Assembly: GCA_902538705.1 (NCBI GenBank)
Contig: CACBGD010000007.1
Span: 1-40,335, forward strand
DNA length: 40,335 bases
DNA from: an uncultured SAR86 cluster bacterium
GTDB lineage: Bacteria; Pseudomonadota; Gammaproteobacteria; Magnimaribacterales; D2472
Direction of reading: 5' to 3'
A program made the translations under genes and the position numbers. Shown one piece after another: positions 34,679 to 40,335 of this stretch; position 1 is the stretch's first letter, and the number at the start of each line of letters is the position of its first letter. The notes under the pieces are model-generated. The model was not told where the DNA came from. It saw only the letters and a list, made by a program, of their open reading frames with translations, and did not search any database.

Positions 34679-35772
34679 TTGTAGGCCTTCCAAAAGAGGT
34701 TAAAAATAATGAACACCGCGTCGGATTAACTCCAAACTCGGTCAAAGAAATTACAGATAATGGTCATGAAGTTTTTATTGAAAATAATTGTGGAAAAGAA
34801 ATCGGGTTTACAAATGAAATATATGAGGCTGCTGGAGCGCATATACTTAACTCAGCTTCAGAAGTTTATGGAAAGTCTGAGCTAGTAGTAAAAGTTAAAG
34901 AGCCTATGGAATCTGAATTCCAATATCTTAATTCAGATGTAACACTCTTTACTTATCTTCATCTTGCTGGCAATCCCGTTTTAGCAAAAAAGCTAATAAA
35001 TACTGGTGTGAAAGGCATTGCCTACGAAACAGTTACCAGTCCAGATAATACTTACCCACTTCTTGCTCCTATGAGTGCTATCGCAGGACAAATAGCTTTT
35101 AATGTTGGTAATTATTTTTTATTAAAACAAAATAAAGGAAGAGGGGTACTTATTGGAACATTAGATGGAGTAGATTTGGGTTTAGTTACTATTATTGGTT
35201 GCGGTGTCGCTGGGGAAGAATCACTACAAAAGGCAATCAGAAACGGTGTTGAAGTTAATCTAATTGACTTATCCGAAAAAAGATTGGATGAATTAAAAAC
35301 CAAATATGGCGAAGATAAAATTAATTATATAGTTTCAACACCTGATGAAATTGCAAGATCTATTAAAGAGTCAGATTTGATACTGGGATCAGTGTATTCT
35401 TTAGGTAAAAATGCTCCTAGAGTTGTCAGTGAAGATATGCTTGATTCAGTTAAGCCTGGAACTGTAATGGTAGATATATCAATTGATCAGGGAGGCTGTT
35501 TCGAAACATCTAAACCAACAACACATGATAATCCTACTTTTACTTATAAGGACGTAGTGCATTACTGTGTCACTAATATGCCAGGCGCTGTTCCACTTAC
35601 AGCAAGTAATGCTCTAAACAGAGCAACAATTAGTTATATACATGAGTTAACAAATAAAGGCATTGATATAGCATTAAGTGAAAATGAATATCTAAGAGAT
35701 GGTTTAAATATTGATAATAAAGAAGTTCCTAATAAGCTGGTAAGGGAAGCATTGGAATCTTTATTAAATTAA
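34675..35772 (+). CDS. ald: Alanine dehydrogenase
   Basis: NAD-dependent enzyme interconverting L-alanine and pyruvate plus ammonia. The 365 residues show Arg15 (EHRVGL), Lys75 (KVKEP), His96 (YLHLAG) and Asp271 (IDQGGCFE), the known substrate and proton-transfer set, plus GCGVAGEES at 175-183 and Asp198 for NAD. NMPGAVPLTASNALNRAT near 300 is also diagnostic. It is translationally coupled to the aminotransferase upstream, so pyruvate used as amino acceptor can be regenerated with release of ammonium. Its last nine bases overlap the convergent MAPEG gene. Family and activity are secure. Confidence 0.96.
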   Translation: MIVGLPKEVKNNEHRVGLTPNSVKEITDNGHEVFIENNCGKEIGFTNEIYEAAGAHILNSASEVYGKSELVVKVKEPMESEFQYLNSDVTLFTYLHLAGNPVLAKKLINTGVKGIAYETVTSPDNTYPLLAPMSAIAGQIAFNVGNYFLLKQNKGRGVLIGTLDGVDLGLVTIIGCGVAGEESLQKAIRNGVEVNLIDLSEKRLDELKTKYGEDKINYIVSTPDEIARSIKESDLILGSVYSLGKNAPRVVSEDMLDSVKPGTVMVDISIDQGGCFETSKPTTHDNPTFTYKDVVHYCVTNMPGAVPLTASNALNRATISYIHELTNKGIDIALSENEYLRDGLNIDNKEVPNKLVREALESLLN

Positions 35773-36138
35773 ATTTAACGCCATTAAGATCAAACATATC
35801 AGTGATCCAAGCCAAGCAATAGTCCTGTAGGGATTAAGTTTGTAAACATAACAAAAGTAATACACTATTCTGAATATTATCCAGGCAAGACCATAGTTTG
35901 TAGAATCTACACCAGTTACAATTGAGAGAACTGCACAAGCAAAAAAGACTGGTAAACTCTCCTGTAAATTTCGAGTTGCGGAGTGCATTCTACCGACATA
36001 ACTGGGTATATTTGGATCTCTGGCTAAACGAACTTGTATAGGAGAAAAGTCACGATGATTTTTGTAGGTAAGTATCTTTGGAAGCACTATATGCAACAAG
36101 TAAATAAGCATAGTCGATAGAACTATATATATCATCAT
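35764..36138 (-). CDS. MAPEG-family membrane protein
   Basis: 124-residue inner-membrane protein with four hydrophobic helices. The family core is seen: RMHSATRNLQESLPVFFACAVLS (Arg/Asn/Glu/Pro motif of the glutathione-binding loop) and WIIFRIVYYFCYVYKLNPYRTIAWLGS near the end. MAPEG proteins include glutathione transferases and leukotriene synthases in eukaryotes; bacterial COG3686 members are of unknown substrate. The gene has two in-frame ATGs at the start; the first is used. It stands alone on the minus strand between the ald and HD-domain genes. Confidence 0.85.
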   Translation of the reverse strand: MMIYIVLSTMLIYLLHIVLPKILTYKNHRDFSPIQVRLARDPNIPSYVGRMHSATRNLQESLPVFFACAVLSIVTGVDSTNYGLAWIIFRIVYYFCYVYKLNPYRTIAWLGSLICLILMALNLI

Positions 36139-36218
36139 TAAAATTTTAACATATCTTAAATTTATCTTTATTTAAAAAAAATTTGAAATCTTATTTTCTT
36201 ATATGATCTAATATTAGT

Positions 36219-36758
36219 ATGTTTAAGAAAATGTCAGATGGTACCAAAGAAGAATGGGATCATATTAGCCAAGAGCATGCACCACACATCATGGATATGC
36301 CTTCCAGAGTTGTTGAAATGCTTAAACAGCTAGAAGGTCTTTCATTAGGTTTTGGTACCAATCAATTACATCATGCCTTACAAACTGCGACTATGGCAAA
36401 ACGAGCTGGTGCAGATGACGAAATGGTTTTGATTAGTCTAATTCATGATATGGGTAAAGTTGTAAATGTTCCTAATCATGGACAGATATGTGCTGAAATT
36501 ATCAAACCTTATGTAAGTGATGATGCATATAATATTATTCGAACTCATCAAGATTTTCAGGGCGAACACTATTATCATTATTTGGGTAAACCAAGAGATT
36601 TACGCAAAAATTTTGAGAATGAATCCTGGTTCGAAAAAGCAAAACAATTCACTGACGAGTGGGATCAAGCGGCCTTTGATCCTGAGTATGATACTGAACC
36701 ATTAGAAAACTTCATTCCTCTGATTGAGAAATTCTTTGGTTTTCCAAAAACGATATAA
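36219..36758 (+). CDS. HD-domain protein with MIOX/PhnZ-like diiron ligand set
   Basis: 179-residue cytoplasmic protein. The likely metal ligands are His52 (QLHHALQTA), His76-Asp77 (LIHDMGK), His87 (PNHGQ), His110 (IIRTHQDF) and Asp149 (DEWDQAAF). That is the six-ligand set of the mixed-valent diiron HD oxygenases (myo-inositol oxygenase and PhnZ). GADDEMVLISLIHDMGK is close to the corresponding PhnZ segment, and the late WDQ...PLENFIPLIEKFF resembles the end of MIOX. The Tyr24/Glu27 pair used by PhnZ seems absent (Ser/Phe by my alignment), so the substrate should differ. A plain HD phosphohydrolase cannot be excluded. A second in-frame ATG lies at 36231. Confidence 0.7.
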   Translation: MFKKMSDGTKEEWDHISQEHAPHIMDMPSRVVEMLKQLEGLSLGFGTNQLHHALQTATMAKRAGADDEMVLISLIHDMGKVVNVPNHGQICAEIIKPYVSDDAYNIIRTHQDFQGEHYYHYLGKPRDLRKNFENESWFEKAKQFTDEWDQAAFDPEYDTEPLENFIPLIEKFFGFPKTI

Positions 36759-36830
36759 ATTACTTTAGTATTTCCCTTTTTTCTACCCAGAAGAATTGGT
36801 TTTTAAATAATCTAAAAACATTTTCCAATT

Positions 36831-36859
36831 TTGTTATATTTTCATCAAAATACTATAAT
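36831..36859 (+). promoter_or_regulatory. Predicted sigma70 promoter of the 830-residue receptor
   Basis: TTGTTA (36831-36836), 17-base spacer, perfect TATAAT (36854-36859). Start of transcription expected near 36866, about 31 bases before the ATG at 36897. The best-looking promoter in the window. Confidence 0.65.
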
Positions 36860-36896
36860 GAATTCAATCAATCTTAACCCTTACCATGAGGATACT

Positions 36897-39389
36897 ATGA
36901 AACATTTTTTATATTTACTTTTACCTATAGTTTTTCTTAATCTAAATCTTATTGCACAAGAATCTGAAGATGAATCTGCAAATGAAATTGAGGAAGTTGT
37001 TGTAACAGCTACTTCAAGAGAAACGAGTATTTTTGAAGTACCTTATAATATTTCAGCTGTATCCGGATCTGACATAGATTCTAAAGGAATTTTAGATACT
37101 GCTGAACTTCTAAGAAGTTTTGCTGGTATCAGTACAATCGATAGAGGTTCAAGGAATGCTGGAACAGTAAATAATATTAGAATCAGAGGTCTAAACGTTG
37201 ATTCAAATGCTCTCCAGGACTATCCTGTAAGCGCAGCAGCCTCGGTATCTACATATGTTGACAAAACACCTGTCTTTGCAAATTTTCTTCTAAAAGACTT
37301 AACCAGAGTAGAGGTATTGCGTGGGCCTCAATCAACTCTCTATGGTTCAGGATCTTTAGGTGGTACTGTCAGATACATCACAAATAAACCCTCATTAGAA
37401 AATTTTTCTTCACGAGTGAATCTAACTGGTAGCCAAGTTGACGGATCTGACGATATTGGAGATAACGTTGATGTAGTAATCAATATACCTATTTTAAGTA
37501 ATATTGCATATCGATTAGTTACATCAAATGCAAACTACCCTGGGGTTACAGATTATGTAAATGTGCATGAAGTCACAAACCTTCCTGCATTTGATCCTTA
37601 TGGCATAGGTTTAATTAGTGGATCAGTTGGTGTGCCGTCTTTAAAAAATGGCTTTGGAACAGCTTTTGATTTCATGACTTCACCACCGATTATAAATGGA
37701 GTGAAAGATGCTGATACCGTAGAAATTGAATTCTTTAGACATAAAGTTTTAATTGACCTTTCTGAAAATGTTGAGTTACTTATCACTTCTACAACACAAG
37801 AAGATATGATTGGTGGAAGAAGATCTCCATCAACTGGAACAAGATATATGCTAAATGATTCCTGTGTAAATCTCTTTGCTGTTGATTGTTATTCTCAATC
37901 TGCATACGGAGATTATGAAAATGGTGCAGTTATGCTAGAGCCTTCTCAACGAGAAGTTACCTTAAATTCTTTTGAATTTAATATTGATGGATCTAGAGCA
38001 GATCTAGAGATATCTCTTTCTAACTATGAAAGAGAGTCTGATAGCATCACTGATAATACTGGATTTTTTGCAAATGGAGGTTTTTTAACAGGTGACATTG
38101 CTGGCTATTACTCAGATTTTGGAGTAGGTGGGATTTTTGGGGTACCTCCAAGACCATATGTGGCTGCGAATAGACAATACGAAAATAATGGAAATGTTTT
38201 CGAAGCACGATTAATCTCCGAGAAGTCTGACACTATGGATTTTGTTCTTGGTATGTTTATCCAAAAGGACTCTCTAAAAAGAATGCAGCAGACATTAATT
38301 AAGGGAACAAATGCCTGGAATGGCTACTATTACGGAGTAGATTATGTAGTCGATCCTTTAGAAAAAGACTTTGATTATGTTGTCTCAGAAACTATCCGTC
38401 AGAAAGCTCTCTATGGTGAATTTACATTCCATACATCAGAAGTTTTAGATGTGACATTAGGCTTTAGACACTTTTCACTTGATGCAACCGGTAATTCTGA
38501 TATGACTTTTGCATTATATGGATTAGCTCCTTCATCTGGTCTTCATGAAAACAAAGAACAGGATACACTTTACAAATTGAACCTTGCATATATGCCAGAA
38601 GGAAATCAGACATGGTATGCAACAATTTCTGAGGGCTTTAGAAGAGGTGGTATAAATGCAGTTCCAACTGAGGGAACATTTATTGAAGAAGAAGGTTGGG
38701 TTCCTTTTGATTCTGACAGAGTCTTAAACTATGAATTCGGAAGAAAAGGAGTTACGGATAGTAATATCTACTACAACTTAAGTTTTTATAAAGTTTTATG
38801 GAAAGACCCCCAACTTAATACAGATACACCCAATTATAGTTTTTATGCTGTAATTAATGGTGATAAGGCAGAGACTCAAGGAATTGATGTTGAGCTTAAA
38901 GGAACTATTGGCAAGCTAGATTGGGATTTCGGCTATGCAAGAAATAAATCAGAACTAACAGGAGATTTATTTACTCCTGCATCAACTCCATTGCTATATG
39001 CTCCAAATGGAACAAGCCTACCTGGAACTCCAGAGAATATGCTTAATGCAGGATTAGCTTACACATCTTATTTTAATAACGGATGGGGAATTGTTCACAG
39101 GGGTAATTTATATCATCAAAGTGATATGAAGAATCATTTGAGTACAAGTCAAAGCTATAATCAAGACTTAGAATCATTTTCGATTTTAGATATTTCATCG
39201 ACATTATTTAATGATGATATGTATATAAGCTTGTTTATTAAAAATGTTGCTAATGAAAGAGGAGTAACAGGTATGTTCAAGAGTGAAGCATTTGGACCTG
39301 ATCCTTCTTCTGGTTTTTATGGCAGCAATGATAGAGAGTTTATTGCCCTTCCAAGAACTGTTGGAATATCAATAGATAAAACTTTCTAA
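36897..39389 (+). CDS. TonB-dependent receptor (830 residues)
   Basis: Outer-membrane importer. Signal peptide to about residue 20 (MKHFLYLLLPIVFLNLNLIA), acidic stretch, TonB box IEEVVVTATSRE, plug with VPYNISAVSG and VLRGPQSTLYGSGSLGGTVRYITNKP, barrel ending SIDKTF. I start at ATG 36897, not at the longer in-frame TTG 36831, because the signal peptide begins there, GAGGA stands four bases before it, and the promoter lies across the longer start. The family resembles the receptor at 16481. The downstream serine hydrolase gene begins eight bases after the stop and likely shares this transcript. Ligand unknown. Confidence 0.93.
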   Translation: MKHFLYLLLPIVFLNLNLIAQESEDESANEIEEVVVTATSRETSIFEVPYNISAVSGSDIDSKGILDTAELLRSFAGISTIDRGSRNAGTVNNIRIRGLNVDSNALQDYPVSAAASVSTYVDKTPVFANFLLKDLTRVEVLRGPQSTLYGSGSLGGTVRYITNKPSLENFSSRVNLTGSQVDGSDDIGDNVDVVINIPILSNIAYRLVTSNANYPGVTDYVNVHEVTNLPAFDPYGIGLISGSVGVPSLKNGFGTAFDFMTSPPIINGVKDADTVEIEFFRHKVLIDLSENVELLITSTTQEDMIGGRRSPSTGTRYMLNDSCVNLFAVDCYSQSAYGDYENGAVMLEPSQREVTLNSFEFNIDGSRADLEISLSNYERESDSITDNTGFFANGGFLTGDIAGYYSDFGVGGIFGVPPRPYVAANRQYENNGNVFEARLISEKSDTMDFVLGMFIQKDSLKRMQQTLIKGTNAWNGYYYGVDYVVDPLEKDFDYVVSETIRQKALYGEFTFHTSEVLDVTLGFRHFSLDATGNSDMTFALYGLAPSSGLHENKEQDTLYKLNLAYMPEGNQTWYATISEGFRRGGINAVPTEGTFIEEEGWVPFDSDRVLNYEFGRKGVTDSNIYYNLSFYKVLWKDPQLNTDTPNYSFYAVINGDKAETQGIDVELKGTIGKLDWDFGYARNKSELTGDLFTPASTPLLYAPNGTSLPGTPENMLNAGLAYTSYFNNGWGIVHRGNLYHQSDMKNHLSTSQSYNQDLESFSILDISSTLFNDDMYISLFIKNVANERGVTGMFKSEAFGPDPSSGFYGSNDREFIALPRTVGISIDKTF

Positions 39390-39396
39390 ATTTTTT

Positions 39397-40335
39397 TTGC
39401 AAAAGCTTCTACTTTTAATTTTGATTTGTCCAGGTCTTTACTCACAAGACCTGGACAAAATTTTATGGGGTGAAACGCAGCTTTCTGGCCCTATAAATTT
39501 TGATTTTATTAGTTCAGAATTTGAAAAAAATAGCATCAACAATATTTCAGGTATTTTCTCAATTAATCCATATCCAAAAGGACTAGGTGTCAATCTATTA
39601 AAGAGTGAAGAAATATTTGAGACTCGGAATACAAATGAGTTATTTAGAAAGTTTCCTGAGTTTATGTTAAATATTTCAGTTAAAGACAATAAAGCTTTTA
39701 TTGAGAATAAGGGAATAATTGAGACTAAACATGAATTTTGGGATTTAAGTTTTACAAATGGTAATGCTTGGAATGATAAGCAAAATATCTATATATCAAT
39801 ACCGTTTGCTCTTTTACAAAAAAATGCAAATTGTACTCATAACGGAATACTAATTTTTGCTTTAAATAAAACGATTAATTCATCTCAAGCTATATTCCAA
39901 ATTTCATCAGAGACTTGTGCTTATTTTCAATTTAACTACGTTGCAATCTTTGAATCCAACTTTGTGGAGCAGGAAGTAAATTTTGTTGAATATGAGTATG
40001 ATTTTAATATCAGAGAGTTTGATGATATTTACAAGAAATATTCTGATATTGAAATGAATTCCTTTGCAGATTCCAGTGAATTTGATGATGATGAACTTAC
40101 AACATATGGTTTCTATGATGGCCAAGATCACTTTATTGGACCATGCAAAACCCGCTCAGGAGATTATCCATTCTGTTTGGATATCTTATTACCAGCATAT
40201 TCTTAACTAAAACTATCAGTGGAACACTTGGTGTTGCAGCCTATGAAAAAAAATATGGATCTATAAAAGATCTTGAGGTAAAGGATCTACTAAGTTTCTG
40301 CACAAATAAAAAATGGGATGATGTCACTCTTGAGA
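39397..40335 (+). pseudogene. Exported beta-lactamase-fold serine hydrolase, frameshifted and cut by the window end
   Basis: The frame from TTG 39397 (no SD; eight bases after the receptor stop) encodes a signal peptide (LLLLILICPGLYSQ), then about 230 residues of a beta-rich N-terminal region and GPCKTRSGDYPFCLDILLPAYS before TAA at 40204-40206. In the +2 frame the sequence continues without a break to the window end as LTKTISGTLGVAAYEKKYG... and KKWDDVTLE, typical of class C beta-lactamase-related hydrolases. Restoring one T in the TCTTAAC run (40201-40207) joins the two as AYS-LTK, the catalytic SxxK. So the break sits exactly in the active site: a recent mutation, a sequencing indel, or programmed slippage. 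The 3' end lies outside the window. Confidence 0.8.

Noticed and set aside
36831-36896. Longer start for the 830-residue receptor
   Set aside because: A TTGTTA-17-TATAAT promoter covers this stretch and the signal peptide with SD begins at 36897.

Overview
The window is compact, AT-rich bacterial DNA holding 35 protein genes (one frameshifted and cut by the window end) and no RNA gene I could find. A marine gammaproteobacterium of the SAR86 type fits best. Reasons: the gammaproteobacterial block trxB / ftsK-lolA-crcB-serS, a blue-type proteorhodopsin, four TonB-dependent receptors in 40 kb, low GC, and extreme packing (ATGA start/stop overlaps, convergent genes sharing their last bases, few terminators). 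The clade call is inference from content and style, not from a phylogeny.

Layout. 127-2013: an HSD10-like 3-hydroxyacyl-CoA dehydrogenase, a YhdH/AcuI-type reductase and a 43-residue membrane protein form one tight operon, facing trxB. 3008-7442: core block ftsK-lolA-crcB-serS, nearly all coupled, without the rarA often found there. 7538-12854: an Oar-like receptor with its own promoter and terminator, then a 2-oxoglutarate/Fe(II) oxygenase and a nucleoside transporter. 12841-14558 (minus): a PA3286-type ketoacyl synthase III, a 45-residue membrane protein and TspO. 14595-19688: a cytoplasmic alpha/beta hydrolase, a lipoprotein esterase, a receptor with a striking tyrosine tract and a further hydrolase; this looks like an ester-uptake locus. 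19672-25393: a BCCT transporter and a TPR-sulfotransferase whose start codons abut in a shared CATATG, then an MGME1-like nuclease, a homocysteine methyltransferase and an S51 peptidase. 25394-28746 (minus): a secreted OB-fold protein and a large receptor. 28881-33216: a nitroreductase, proteorhodopsin with an elaborate leader, a PYROXD2-like oxidoreductase and a serine hydrolase. 33284-39389: a class III aminotransferase coupled to alanine dehydrogenase, a MAPEG protein, an HD-domain protein carrying the ligand set of the MIOX/PhnZ diiron oxygenases, and a fourth receptor. 39397-end: a beta-lactamase-fold serine hydrolase whose reading frame breaks inside the catalytic SxxK motif.

Together the genes describe a surface-ocean heterotroph that takes up large or scarce organic compounds through outer-membrane receptors, breaks esters and amines inside, recycles fatty-acid and nucleoside carbon, and adds light-driven proton pumping. 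The least ordinary points are the proteorhodopsin leader, the MIOX/PhnZ-like HD protein, the tyrosine tract, the possible AUU start of ftsK, the zero-gap divergent starts and the broken serine hydrolase. No stretch over 300 bases lacks a gene; the longest gap is 173 bases, upstream of proteorhodopsin.
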